A stretch of 64,000 bases of DNA, taken from positions 5,573,501 to 5,637,500 of the forward strand of contig NC_090288.1 in assembly GCF_037392515.1 (NCBI RefSeq), given 5' to 3'. The notes under the pieces were generated by a model, which was not told where the DNA came from, searched no databases, and saw only the letters and a program-made list of their open reading frames with translations. Source of the DNA: Haliotis asinina (taxonomy: Eukaryota > Mollusca > Gastropoda > Lepetellida > Haliotidae). The position numbers and the translations under genes are program-made. Shown here in pieces: positions 11,970-24,239 of the stretch; position 1 is the first letter of the stretch; the number at the start of each line of letters is the position of its first letter.

Positions 11970-14190
11970 CATCTGGTGGGGAAAAGGAATCAGACTTCTA
12001 TGAGGCTACAGCGAAATATTGTGAATATCAGTATCTATTCTACATGTAAGATTCATCAACATCTGATTCCAAGACCGTGTGATATACCTTATGAACACAT
12101 AAATGTACATTGATATTAGTGGACATGTCAAACCATTTGGAACTAAATGAACAAACAAGCAAAAGAACTGAACTCCATGAGACCTCACACTTTCCGCCCA
12201 CAATGGAAGAATCATCAAACACCCCAGAATGCACATTACCGTTATTTCGAGTGAGTCCGGTTTGAACAGTGTCCACTGTCTTGAATGAGGAAAGCACAAA
12301 GTCACTGGTATGGTGCTAACAAACCATACATCATTCACACTACAAACCAACATATTGCTGATCCTGCCATGCCCAAGAGAGGTAACTCTACAGTGAAATT
12401 ATGCGAGTGTGGCTCCATATGATTTCGTGGGAAACAGAATACTGAACTTTAAATAGCATGTACATGATTTCATTTCGAGGTAATTTTAAACTATTTTTGT
12501 CCTGTGCACGGAATGGGTTGTTTCTGCTAAAATATGTTCTGGGTTTTGATGTCTGTTTCGACCGCCAATATTTATGACTACAATGAACAGTTCACAGCGT
12601 ACGGTAGGCTTCTACATTCAAGATACTATATTCTGTGAGCGGCCTTTCCTAAACAAACCTTGATATCGTTAACTTGAAAGCAGGTAAAAGCAATTTTTGA
12701 CACATAAAAACATGCAGCATGATGATTTAAGAAAGAATTTTTTCATAATAGGGCAAAAATTACGAAATATGAACATGTTTCCCTCCACTGAAGTTTGTTA
12801 TTGGGGTCCAATCATTATGACCACATGCACTCAACACACGTGCTGTTTGTCATCAACTCTACGATTAAATATTAAATGAGGGTAGTTTCACCACAAAATA
12901 ATGTGTGCCAGACATTGCGGGGTTAAGATATGACGTCACACGAGACTGATGCAATTTGAAAAAGGTACGCCCACAACTAATTTCAAACCTATCTTTGCTC
13001 CTCGGCCTCGATCGTAAACACTCGGTACGCTTCGTGAGCCGCTATTCGGGTTGTTCTGTCAAGTCAAGAATCCTTGAACCGGATACCGTTAGTTCTGGAA
13101 CTGACAGTTCATTGCTAAGAGAAATACCGATTCATATACCCATGTGAACGATGGACGCTATTACGTAGATAATTATTTATAAAAGGAGCTTGATTCACCA
13201 AATAATATCTTTAAGCATGTCAGTATCGTGTACCCATGGCAGTGGGTTTCACTAAAGGTGTATCAAAGCCCTTATTACTCCGGGTTTTCCTCCCTAACGG
13301 TCACATTTCGCCCCATAGCTGGAACAATGTTGAAACCGAGGTAAAACAACACTTTCCAGCTGGTCGGCTATTGCACAAAACAGCACATTTGGGAGGAACA
13401 GGATTAATTTGGAGTAAGGCGCATCACTATGTGAAGTTTTGTGAATGTCAGTTCAAGTGAATATATCTGGATCTTAAAAAGTACTCAGATGAGTAGTCTA
13501 CGCTAGCCCAAACCATTGCTAAAATGAAACGTCGAGAAATATTAGGACTATGATGAAGGACAATGAAACAAGTCAGTGTAAGATGAATTAAATTACCACT
13601 GGCGGACCCACAGCAAAGAGCTATTAGTAATAGCACCGCATTTGTTATCAGTTTCAGTGCCTTGTATTCGTGTTCACAAATCTAGGATCCGCCTCCACTT
13701 TAAACATACCACATTTTATATTTACCATTGATTGTATACATGACGTCTATGTGAGACTTGGGTCTGAGACTATCATAAAGGCGTTCTTTGTCTGTCTAAA
13801 ACGAAACCAGATTGGAAAACGATTCATTCAAATTTGACAAACCGTAGGAACAGTTTTCAAAAATTTGAGGTGTGAATGGATGTCAAACAAGTCTTGTTCG
13901 CGTACGACTAATCAAAATCTGCGGTTGTCATTTTCAAGCAGGCCTAAGTAACAACCATGAGATGTATACTCAGTATCTGAAGCAACTCTGTGATTACCCA
14001 CTTCATAACGATCACAACGCTACGCCAACAAACATAATTAACAACATACGCTGTAGCAATTCACAGTGAGTGATTGTCGAGGTTTACAAACATGTTCATA
14101 AATTCTATAAATATATTACGCTTCAGATATCACAGTTGAAATACTCTCTACTTTACGTACTTCCGTGGAGGTAAAGTGAAACATCGTTTT
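11970..14190. other. Intergenic / downstream of the - strand gene, no gene recognised
   Basis: No reading frame over 120 codons and no splice-supported exon. One CRE at 12931. Nothing else stands out. Confidence 0.5.
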
Positions 14191-14194
14191 GTCG

Positions 14195-14413
14195 AGAGCG
14201 GTGGGGTCATACAGAGGAACCATGTTCGATTCCCCTACACTTTTACAATTGATTTGAGTTTAGTTTTCCGCTGCTTTTAGCATTATTCCAGCAATATCAT
14301 GGCGTGGGGCACCAGAATTCGCTTCACACAGTGCACCATTGTGGGGAATCGAACCTGGGTCTTCGGCATGACGGACGAACGCTTTGATCACTAGGCTACC
14401 CCACGGTCCCGCA
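14195..14413 (-). repeat. SINE family A copy (minus), next to an inverted head fragment
   Basis: 14251-14413 is a full A copy read on the minus strand: tail side AGTTTAGTTTTCCGCTGC, body TTCCAGCAATATCATGGCG, and B box as GGGAATCGAACC. Immediately before it, 14195-14240 is a plus-strand head fragment (GCGGTGGGGTC..., TGTTCGATTCCCC). The two are arranged head-away. Confidence 0.8.
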
Positions 14414-14487
14414 TTGCTGGGACAATGCGTAATTGGCAACTTGAATGACATAAGGTTTCGCTGCCTTCACCCTTGTTGGGATGAGTT

Positions 14488-14614
14488 AATATGTTACGCT
14501 GTTTTCAGCAATATTCCTGCAATGCGTTTCACAAATGAACTAATTTTGAAACGAACACATGCCTTCGGTGAGAAGAGCGAAGACTGTAACCACAAGGCCA
14601 CCCCAGCATAGCTG
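14488..14614 (-). repeat. Diverged SINE family A copy (minus)
   Basis: TACGCTGTTTTCAGCAATAT, CCTGCAATGCGTTTCAC, GCCTTCGGTGAGAAGAGCGA and ACAAGGCCACCCCAGC follow minus-strand A order. The segment holding the B box is disrupted. Confidence 0.6.
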
Positions 14615-14928
14615 AAAGTCATGTAATAGGCTGGGGCCCACACGTGAGTCAGTTTTCAAGTTCAGTTCATGGCATTCAATAGTATACACCGCATACACAA
14701 GCTATGTCAAATCCACGACTGCTGTAGGTAGATTAAGATCAAGATAAACTTTTTGGCCACCAAACAGTCATGTTATATTTACCAGTCGTTCACGGCAGAT
14801 CCTACCCGATGGCTTTAAGAACCAGTACTGACGCCGCACCTGGGTAGGTAGAATGTTGACGATGAGGATGCTGATTGAAAGAGGCCATTGCAGCAAGAAG
14901 TTGTATGATTCTATCGTGTGAAAAGACA

Positions 14929-17900
14929 TTAAGACCTCCAGAAAAAGCATATCAGCACACAAACAAACAACACCAGTCTGTGGCTTGTGACGACAAAGGC
15001 TGCTCCTGAGTCGTCGTCGTCCCCGACAGAATAAATTCCCTCATCTTCAAACTTCACCTCCAGACATTTGGGAGGCTGGAAGCCCTGCATGATTGTCCTG
15101 ACCACGGTGGCAGCAGAGCCACCACACCGTCGACGTATCACCTTTGAGGAGCACGACAGTGCAGCCTTAAAGAATCTACAAAGAACAGACACATTTACTA
15201 TGAACAATATTCACGATAATGTTAGAACAATTAGTACCTTCTCATACATGCCTGAACTAGGTAAGTTACCATCATGAAAAAGTGAGAGTGAGTTGGGCTT
15301 TGGGTCAAAGCATTTTAAGAGCTGAATACTCAACAAGTAGGCTTCATACATTGTATCCATGTCGGCAAGCGATTCTTCGGCGAGAGGAGCGAACGCTTTG
15401 ACCGCTAGGCTATCCCACCGCATTCGTAACTACCAGTGTCATTCCGGCAAGGTAGGTCACGGAAAGAGACGAGTAGTTACGAATGTATCCCACCGCTGCT
15501 CTTCATAAAAGAAAACTAATATTCAAAGACGCATGAATTAGGCTTTCAGGTAAAGTGAAAACAAACGTGTTTGGTGAAATTACATTCTTTGAAGGAATAA
15601 TTGTATTTGCGTGCGTGTAAGTGTTCACTTGCGTGTGAGAGTTTGCGTGATTGTGAAAGTTTGCGTACGTGCGAGACTTAGCGTACGTGTTTGAATGCGA
15701 GTCTGTTCATATTGGCAAGGGTGTCATGTGGTCTTTCACTCAGTATACATCGTAACTTGGCCCCTACACAATGGTAATAATTATCTCAGACTGTTGTTTT
15801 CAGGGGAAAGGATGAGACTTGCCTGCACGTTGACGTCATCATGACGTCCATGTTGAAGGTGGCCATGGCCTTTGTCTTGAAGTTCTTCTGCACCTCGTGA
15901 GTGCAGTTGGCCAGCTCTGGATGGGAGTTCGCGATGCACTTGGCGTTCGCCTCGTACGCTAAAAGGTAGAAAATACACGGCCTATATGACGGCGGTTGGC
16001 TTAAAATCGGCTTGTTGTGTCATTTTGCTGTTACGTCTTTGTTTTGAGCTGAATGCCAAAGGAGTGACTGAGTGACCGCTTTTTCCTGCTCCGTCGGACT
16101 CCTGACCTCTTACCTGGTTCCCCGGGTTTGTTGGGCTCACGCTTCAAGAAAGTTTCCGGGAACCTGGAAGCGGGTAGTTTTGCGCAGCTTTTAGCAATAT
16201 TCCAGCAATATCACGGCTGGGGACACAGCCAGAAATGGGTTTCACACACTCTGCCCATGTGGGGAATCGATCTCCGGGTCTTAAGCGTGACGAGCGGGCA
16301 CTTACACCACCACTAGGCTACCCACATTTTTGCTCTTACAGACGCCAGTGAAGCCAGGTAGCCATTGAACTGTATATATTTTCCAGACTTAAAAAATTCA
16401 ATGATTTTGTTTCAGTGTGTCTTGCATAAAAGTCTAAGAATCTCGGCCATTTGTGAAGTGCATCGCTTCGTTATGAAGTTATCTAACAATCAATGCTCAT
16501 TTAGCGCTGTAGCTGCTTCCCAAGGGGATCGATCGTCGTACCATACCTGGCCACCCGATCCCTTTAGTCGGCTATCATATACGGCCACTTACTTTTGATA
16601 TTATTACAGAAGTAATTGACACTGGTTTCACTTTTGTCCGGGTCCACCATCATCCGGAGAATATGTTCCCGTTCCGTGTTTCCTGTGCAGTTGTCAGTCA
16701 GAGTCCGCAGACACGAGACAGTCTGATGAAACAAGCCCTCCCTGGAACAACAGTAACAAGTTTGGAAAAAAATGAAATCCCCCAAAAGTAAGCATTCATG
16801 TTTATGTCTTATATTTTAAAAAACGTGACAAAAAGATGCGATTCTTTTGCTGTTCAGTATAGATATACACCGCTTCTAGAAACATTCAAACATCTCTGCT
16901 TGGGACAGAATTTCCCACCATGTTGGGCACTGAACATGCTCCTTCAACGCGACGAGTGAACGCCTTAACTATTGTGCACGCTATCCGGCCTCTTTGCTGC
17001 GTCCTTGCAAAACAATTGTTGAGAATTTCAGTTCTGTTAAACATCTTTTCACAAAGGTAGTGGCTTGCCTATAAATGTGCGTTCGTATTAAACTACATGT
17101 GACATAGGTTTAAAGCACTGTGATACCATATAGCAGTTAAACGCTGATACCCACCTCGACCGACCAGGCAGGGTAACAGTAAGTGCCTTAATATAATAGG
17201 ACGCAAATGGCGAGAGGGTCGAACCAAAAACTCTGTCAAGTGGACCGCAGAAACAATATATAGTTTAGACACGCTTGAAACAAATATTTTCTTTGGCGTG
17301 AACAGGGGAACTAAATGAGCTCCAAATGATTGTAAAACGATTTCGTGTGTCTCCAAGAAATGTTTATGTCCTTTACAAATAGTGTAGTGCATTGTTATCC
17401 TCAGTCCCCATTTAGTAAGAACAAACTTGGGATAGGAGAATAACAGACAATTCAGATACTGTTTTACTACCACAAATTCAGACGGCATCAAGCCTCTTTG
17501 TTCAGTTCGATATGAGGATAGTCACATGTGCTCTACTAAAACAATCTGTGACGCCATGTAGTTAAAGTATCAAAACAATCTGTGACGCCATGTAGTTAAA
17601 GTATCAAAACAATCTGTGACGCCATGTAGTTAAAGTATCAAAAGTATTACTGATGTTACATATTCAGTTTCATGTGTTTTTGTTATGATCATAATTAAAG
17701 TTGTTCAGGTGCATGCATTGTCCAATTACTACATAAGCCGCGACGGCTAAGTGGGCTGGATCGCTGTCTTCATGTATGTGTGTTCGACTCCTGAATGGGA
17801 GTCATCCTTCTGAAAAGCTAGGAGAATCTATACTTTACCCAGGAAGTGTTATCCTGAATAATAATCTTACATTTGACAATTTTGGTCCATTACAGTACAA

Positions 17901-20413
17901 GAATGGGTTTGAGTTTAGGGTCGTTGGGGTAGCCTAGTAATCAAAGCGTTCGCTCGTAACGCAGAAGGCCCGGGTTCGATTCCCTACATGGGTACAATGT
18001 GAGATATTGCTGGAATACTGAAAAAAAAGCGGCGTAAAACCCAACTCACTCACTGTCCAGATTCTGCCTGCAGTACTGTTGATGTGATCGACGGGCATCG
18101 ATTAACTCAATTCAGATAAGTCAGATAAGTCAACCAAGTCAGCGAGCCTGACCCCTATACCGTTAGTGGCCTCTTACAGCAAGCCTTGGTTGCTGAAGAC
18201 CAGATCTAACCCGGATCCTCACGGACTGACTATGAGAATCCGTATCAGTACTGTTGGGGGTTTCTATGCAATTTATGTACAATAATTGCTGACATTACAA
18301 CGTGCTCCCATGAATGTGTGCTCTTTGCACGTATCTGCACCTCAATGCATTACAGTTACATCTTTTGTATGAATACTCGCTACACAATACAACCAGTCAT
18401 TATTCTGTACACACAACGTAATCCGAGACGAATTCAGAAATCTGGTTGCTAAGCAAATGCACATTTGGTGATCACTTGTAATCATGAGGAATGCCCATTC
18501 TCGACAAAATACGAAAAACAAATGTTATTCTCAGTTTTGCTGTCGCGGGATTGTGGACCAAGTACCTGCTTGCGACAATATTGTTTTTGAATAAAAAAAA
18601 ATGGGAATATTCATAACGCGCCTGTTCCTGGCTAGATATCCTGTTCAAAGCGCACATTCTGATCATTATTACCCAAGCTACCTGATATAGGCGCTAGAAG
18701 GTTAATGGTTTCACGACTTATGTCACCGGGTACCCATTTTCTGCTGGGTGAACCAAAGCAATTCTGAACAAACTCATATGACCAGGGTGAGACCTGATGT
18801 ATCACATGCGCTTCGTTGTGGGTTGGACTGATGTTCTAGAACTAACTACGACCACCCTTGAAATCCAACGACGCTCCCCGTCTAAAGCTGTTTAACTTGA
18901 TTCGTGACCTGAGCTCTATGCACACAACCATACGCCGCCAATATTAACTTATGTTAAAACGAAACCGGTGTCAATTGACTGCACTTACAAAGAAATTTTA
19001 ATATTAATATGTATATTTTTTAATATATACATTCATAGTTATTCTAACCCGAAATGGGCTGTGGACTAACCAAGTGCTTAAGGAGGAGTGAGGTTAATTT
19101 TACGCCGCACTCCAACTATATGGCAGTGGTCTGTAAATAATCGAGTCCGGACCAGTTAATCCAGTGATCAACAGCATAATCATCGATCAACACATTCGGG
19201 TTAGATTGATTTTCAGCAACCCATGCTTGACATGTCATTGTATCACAAATGCCTAGAAGCTCATGATGTTGTTCACTGGATTGTCCAGATTCGACTACAG
19301 GTGTATCCAGACCCTCCACCCCACCCCAAAAATAACAAAAGAAAATCCACAAAAAATATAAATAAATAAATAAATAAAAAGAAAACGGCAAAACGCAGCT
19401 GGTTCAGCCTCGATCAACGTTTGACACTACGATGGTATGACCCCAGACAATCAGCCAGGTCATTCAGTCTAACAATGCGGTTGGCTGGTTGTTTCACAAA
19501 CCAACATAAAATTAACATTGTTATTTTCCAGTCCCTAACACGTATTCAGATCACTTCCCACAAGTCCAAATACTACGTAAATCACTTCTCACTTGCCCAA
19601 TACAACTTTAAACATTTATCACCATCGCAAACACTGCTTCAAATTACTTGTCAGATAGTCCCAGCTGATCATAATAAAGCCATACCACTGCATTGTGTGA
19701 CGCGACGAGTAACAAACATTGTTTAAACTACCGAGACGCGCGAGTTGACATGTGCAGGGGACACAATTGGAAAACCAGTATTGTGGAATACAGAACTACG
19801 TGACGTGATGGGAACACTGTCGCGGCTCGGGGGATAAGGGTGCACGGTTCACATTTTCCAGAAGACTGGGTTAGTTTGGTCTGATGTCGCTTATGTATCT
19901 GAAGCAGTACTCATATATCAAGCTACACACTAGCGTGGCCTGTCTTACGCCGCTTCTAGCAATACTCCAGCATTATCAAGACGGAGACACCGGAAAAGGG
20001 CTTCAAACATTCAACTACCGGGCTACCCCACCGCCCCTGTACGAATTAACAAGCGAAAGATTCTCAGTTGAGTGTATAACAACACAACGTAAAACTATAT
20101 GGAATACGTTAAATAGCACGATGGATTCTTCCTAAATGCCCACCTGAAGAAAACTATCCGGCGGCGTTAACCAAACTCACCCTCAAACCTTCCTGTCCAA
20201 ACGCACACGCACCTACCTGCATGCCATTTTGGCCTTCTCTATCTCCCCTAGTTCAACAAACTTGTGGGGGCCTGAATCAACAGGACCCACGCCAAGATTG
20301 GCCGTACACAACTGCGCCATCTCGAGGACTTTTGGGGGACATTCACACCTCACCACCACGAGAGCTGAAAAGGAGACAAAAACACTCATACTGAGAAACA
20401 CTAATGTGTCCAT
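14929..20413 (-). CDS. Secreted, Cys-rich, probably GPI-anchored protein (4 exons, 242 aa)
   Basis: Assembled from four - strand exons whose phases match exactly: 20413-20217, 16741-16593, 15958-15823 and 15175-14929 (stop TAA). Together they give 242 codons. Intron 3 uses a GC donor (AG|GCAAGT); the others are GT-AG. The N-terminus (MDTLVFLSMSVFVSFSALVV) is a signal peptide. An in-frame ATG four codons upstream is an alternative start. Twelve cysteines follow at about 25, 36, 65, 76, 84, 111, 123, 134, 160, 169, 178 and 198, an even number suited to six disulfides. N-glycosylation sequons (NCT) lie at 83 and 133. A conserved-looking CGGSAATVVRTIM...PPKC block precedes an acidic linker (GDDDDSGAA) and a hydrophobic tail ending in FFWRS, the layout of a GPI signal or a C-terminal membrane anchor. 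I do not recognise the family; a DUF19-like Cys-rich domain is one possibility. Intron 1 is 3.5 kb and SINE-rich. The structure is well supported; the function is unknown. Confidence 0.82.
15350..15423 (-). repeat. SINE family A head fragment (minus) in intron 3
   Basis: GCGAACGCTTTGACCGCTAG and GCTATCCCACCGC are the reverse of the tRNA-like head. Body and tail are absent. Confidence 0.6.
16077..16328 (-). repeat. SINE family A copy (minus) with ~95-bp extra 3' segment
   Basis: 16173-16328 is a full A copy on the minus strand (TTTTAGCAATATTCCAGC, GGGGAATCGATC). 16077-16172, beyond its 3' tail, is shared with another copy at 30.97-31.06 kb (ACCTGGTTCCCCGGGTTTG). It lies between exons 3 and 2 of the Cys-rich gene. 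Confidence 0.78.
16895..17000 (-). repeat. SINE family A head remnant (minus)
   Basis: GACGAGTGAACGCCTTAACT and GCTATCCGGCC keep minus-strand head order; the B box is degraded. Confidence 0.4.
17537..17643. repeat. Three perfect 34-bp tandem repeats
   Basis: The blocks ACAATCTGTGACGCCATGTA and GTTAAAGTATCAAA repeat with a 34-base period (TGTGACGCC at 17547, 17581, 17615) with essentially no divergence, so the expansion is recent. Confidence 0.9.
17931..18056 (+). repeat. SINE family A copy (plus)
   Basis: GGGGTAGCCTAGTAATCAAA gives a good A box (TAGCCTAGT). CCCGGGTTCGATTCCC is a consensus B box. The body is shortened to GAGATATTGCTGGAATACTG, then GCGGCGTAAAACCCAACTC and a short ACTC tail. 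This is one of the best-preserved heads in the window. Confidence 0.88.
18078..18232 (-). repeat. SINE family B copy (minus), 5' portion
   Basis: GTCAACCAAGTCAGCGAGCC, CCGTTAGTGGCCTCTTAC and CTGAAGACCAGATCTAACCC are the reverse of the B head. The shared 3' tail is missing. Confidence 0.75.
19085..19322. repeat. Two partial SINE family B copies in opposite orientations
   Basis: 19093-19200 reads as a minus B copy (TTTTACGCCGCACTCC, GGTCTGTAAATAATCGAGTC). 19207-19320 reads as a plus B copy (CAACCCATGCTTGACATGTC, GTTCACTGGATTGTCCAGAT). They abut, giving a weak inverted repeat. Confidence 0.65.
19925..20040 (-). repeat. SINE family A copy (minus), truncated
   Basis: TTACGCCGCTTCTAGCAATA, CAGCATTATCAAGACGG and GGGCTACCCCACCGCCCC are present. 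The middle, with the B box, is deleted. Confidence 0.65.
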
Positions 20414-20694
20414 AAAAAAAATCATGAAGAGTCTTTTAACACTATTTAATATCAGAGCATAGCTCAGAGAGTGAAGGTAGCTGAACGCCGAGAACAGCAA
20501 TGTTCCAGATCCCTAACGATCAAGGTTCAAGTCTGAACTAAGCTGACCAATGACTAAATAGGCGAACAGGAAAAGACTAGCCTCTGAGACATGCATATAT
20601 AATTTCATGCATTGTTTCACGCTGAGCGGTCTCCCAGTAAGGACCTTCACGTGTAGAAGATGGACCATACAATTAAATCTACGCTCATACCCTT

Positions 20695-20908
20695 GATCAT
20701 ACGGGTGAAAATTGGTCCTTGGAAGCCATGCTGGTCGTAAGAGGCGACTATCAAGATCGGTTGGCCAGACTCGCTGACTTGGTTGACACGTCATCTTATC
20801 AAAATTGCGTAGGTCGATGCTCATGATGTTGATCACTGAATTGTCTGGTCTACAGTTCTTTATGCACAGATCGATACAATATAGCTGGAATACTGCTGAC
20901 GTGGCAAA
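20695..20908 (+). repeat. SINE family B copy (plus)
   Basis: GCCATGCTGGTCGTAAGAGG, CAGACTCGCTGACTTGGTTG, CGATGCTCATGATGTTGATC and ATATAGCTGGAATACTGCTG are in B order. A reading frame of 170 codons on the other strand here is a by-product of the repeat. Confidence 0.82.
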
Positions 20909-20909
20909 G

Positions 20910-22549
20910 GAAAAACACGGTTGATGACAACAGTGTTCATCTGTATGTGCATCCAGATGTTCTAGTTTCACATAGATAACATATATTGGCTGCCATACGT
21001 TCAGCTGCCGATCAAGTATCTCCACTGATTAAGCTACACGCTGAATGACATCTATTGCCCAATTAATGTTGATATATGTTACCGATTACTGTCAAGTCAA
21101 ACTGTTCCTAACCAACGGAATGGTTCTCTAACATGCAAAGTAGGACAATGCTCTGTGTAGCCGAGGTGCAGTTAATTATATTAGGGCAATGCGACATTTT
21201 GGGTTTTACACAAACAGATACCACAGTATCCCCCTGCAAACATATCCATGTCTTACAGGTGTTCAAGGTACGTGAACTTCCTTGCCGGTGTTGATAGTTA
21301 CAGCCAGGAGCATAAGCTTCCATTTCCCCTGCTTAATGGTGAAGTGTTTGTAGCAGGTGCAAGGTTGGCAGTTGCTAATTGGCAGACAAGTCACCATTTG
21401 TATTTTCCCGTAAACTACGAGAATCCGTTTGGTTTATTTTTGGACAACCTGTTGGTCGCAAATGAGACCTCTCGTCAGCACTCGTATATTTCCGTATCTA
21501 TTCGGCTTGTCCAGGAATGGCAAACACGGGTCCGATCAGCCGGAATGACTTTGACAAAATGACTTTGACTCTCTCTGTTTTCATGACAAAGAACAAAGAT
21601 GTATTTTCGATCATCTGAGAGGACCACGGCAAACGTTTACACCCAACTCGAAGTGTTGTTCGGCACCTTTATCAACAGAAAACAGTATGGGCACATGTAA
21701 GATTTATCGACTGCTACGTCACGATTTTCTGCCTGTGGGAGAGGTCCAAATTAGTTTATGACGACGCCAGCTTGAGATACGAAACAGTCTAACGTGCTCC
21801 TTGCTGAAGGCTGTGAGGGTAGTTTTGTTCAGCTGCACTTCCTTTTCATTAAACGTTAGGCTGACATAATCATTTTTGATAACTTTTTTTATCATGTGGA
21901 TCAGTCAGATTTCTGATCAGAAGGTCCGTGGTGCAAATCAAAGCACGAGACTCAGAAATTTTATGTTGACGCGGTGCGTCACGTGGTCTGGCCGTGTGAC
22001 GTGGTGTACGTCGTGGTCTGGCCGTGTATGGCGTTGAGTGCTACGGGGTCAGCTATTTCAACGAAATGATAATAAAACGTTTCCACAGGTTGAGTATACT
22101 ACTTCAGACCAGCAACTTTATCGGTTCGGAAGGGAGATTATAAACTATTTTAACCGAGACGGTGTATTACTTGGCCCGAGAGAGTGTCTTCAATTTGTTC
22201 ACGGGTAACCTCTCAAGAAAATCAACAAAAACATATTATCCCAAAAAGGAAACCCAAAGGCGATTTGTATTTTTACAAATTTATTAACTATCTATTGTGT
22301 TCAAACAATCGTCAAACTTTTTAACAAAGTGTTGGTAACATGATTTTACACAATTGCACAAGTAAAAAATTGAGTTTACCTGAAAATGTTGATTTTGATG
22401 AGATTTCTTACCAGGATTAGAAAGGCATCGCCACAACGCAACAGAAATCACCTTCCACTTGATACTGTGCATCAAAGAGCATTCACTGTCTGGCAATAAA
22501 AATCCACATTACCTGCAGAAATTGGCATTCGTTTTGAAGGAGTTTCAAG
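20910..22549. other. Upstream of the - strand Cys-rich gene, no further gene recognised
   Basis: A 104-codon frame at 21248-21562 has no splice support. Near 21980-22030 the phrase CGTGGTCTGGCCGTGT occurs twice. The promoter of the - strand gene should lie at the low end of this stretch, but I see no clear core element. Confidence 0.45.
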
Positions 22550-22890
22550 GTCAAATTACTACGTCACGTTTTGACTCTTGAGACATAGAACATGTTGCCA
22601 GGCGTCTGAATGTTAGTCAGAGCAAGATATCGTGGTTTGCAGCTTATTACAACCAAACAGGTATAACAAATGACCGTCCACGTACAGGCAGACCTCGAGT
22701 TCCCACTGCAGCCCAAAAGTCGGTACATCTGGGTACTACAGTTGCGCGACTGAAGAGGATATCCGGCTAAACTTTATGGAACAGGTTGAAAGATACTGGT
22801 CGGAGAGCCATGAAACCTGACGTCGGGTCGTGCTATGTCGTCACCATCGCGCTCAGCGTCTCCGTTATCTACAAGTATCCACTTGATTGC
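22550..22890 (+). pseudogene. Tc1-like transposase N-terminal relic
   Basis: From 22582 a frame reads EHVARRLNVSQSKISWF, then TNDRPRTGRPRVPTAAQ, the helix-turn-helix and GRPR linker of Tc1-type transposases. After a stop and frame changes, CRHHRAQRLRYLQV (about 22830-22880) matches the next conserved block. The catalytic domain is absent, so this is a decayed 5' fragment. Terminal repeats were not found. Confidence 0.72.
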
Positions 22891-23794
22891 ATAGACATTA
22901 CCTTCTTCTAAACTGGTGTAAACTTTCATGCACTAAAGTATATTGTGGAAGAGTTATACATGTTTGAAAACATTTCCGCAACAGATTTCGTCTACGCGTA
23001 TCTTTCTTGGATAGTACATATACACGTATTGTGTCGCTATTACAATTTGTTTGTGATGGTCTTATTAATATCAATAAAACACCACAGGACAATGACTCGA
23101 CTACATACGTTAAAACAACACAACTGAGCAATTAGAATAACGTTGGCCTTCTATAACACCTTGTCTCATGCTCGTCCGCGCTACACAAATTAAGGATAAA
23201 AGGGCCTTCATCTCATCTCATAGTCCTGCCGCTATAACTGAAACAATATTGAATAACAAATACGTGTATGCTATTTATTTCTCATGTCGTTATGTGTTTA
23301 GGTTTGTAAGAATGTCATAAGTAGCTGTAACGTTTTAACAGAGAGCGAAGAGGTTATTGCGCGCTGAGTGCATGTAAACACCGTGTTCATGAGGCAATCT
23401 GGGGCAATCCAGCTGATGTTATACGGCGTCCAGAACCCGAGGTTCCTGTCGGTAATTTGGGGGATGACTCACGTGCTACTACTGAAACAAATGTCACGGA
23501 AACGAAGTAGCTGTTAGTCCTTCGACTCGACGCCCCCACTTCTTTGTCGTGAATGACCAACAGTTTTTTCGTAATTGGCTTCCCATAGCTTGAAATTTTT
23601 CTGTCGACGTGGCAAATTCTCTCCAGCTGATTTTCCTCCTAAGAATGAACACATGTCCACTTCTTGTGAAACAGCTGAAAGCGTGCCACAGCTACCTAGG
23701 AGAAAGATCTGTCAAAGAGTACAGTGACGTAACTGGTCATAGATATTGAAAGGAAGTATTTGGATTTCGGCTACACATGTGGCATATTTACACT
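22891..23794. other. Intergenic, no gene recognised
   Basis: Short frames only and no repeat that I can name. Confidence 0.45.
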
Positions 23795-23962
23795 GTGTGG
23801 CATAACCGACTCCGAACCAGACAATCCAGTGAAAACAGTATAAGCATCGATCTAGGAAAATGGGACAGGGTGACGTGCCGACAAAGACATCGGGACTGAC
23901 AATTCGGTCCCGTTAGTAGCCAAGTATGGGTAACTGAAGGACAAGTCAAACCCGTGTTTTCA
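23795..23962 (-). repeat. Diverged SINE family B copy (minus)
   Basis: CCAGACAATCCAGTGAAAAC, AGCATCGATCTAGG and TCCCGTTAGTAGCC in B order; the tail is degraded. Confidence 0.65.
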
Positions 23963-24079
23963 TAGGTTAACAAAATATCTATCTACCTAATATCAAACTA
24001 TCTATAATAATAACAAAAAATACTCGTGCTGCTGTTATCTTCGTCCGTCCGTGATAACTAAGAAAGTGCGTTAATGAGT

Positions 24080-24232
24080 TAAGTTTTACACCGCTTTCAG
24101 CAATATCCCAGAAATATCACGGCGGGGAACACCAGACATGAGCTTCACACATAGTACCAAGGGGAATAGGAACCGGGTTTTTGTCGTGACGGGCGAACAC
24201 TGTCACCAGTAGGCGCTCGGCTACCGTACCGC
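24080..24232 (-). repeat. SINE family A copy (minus)
   Basis: TTTTACACCGCTTTCAGCAA, TCACGGCGGGGAACACCAG, GTGACGGGCGAACACTG and GGCTACCGTACCGCCC. The B box has decayed (GGGGAATAGGAACC). Confidence 0.75.
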
Positions 24233-24239
24233 CCAGATA

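Noticed and set aside
17940..18000. tRNA gene suggested by good A and B boxes
   Set aside because: No cloverleaf closes, and the body and ACTC tail identify it as a tRNA-derived SINE. The same applies to 46650-46720.
20513..21025. 170-codon minus-strand frame
   Set aside because: Overlaps a plus-strand SINE family B copy and unique flanks; no splice support or protein resemblance.
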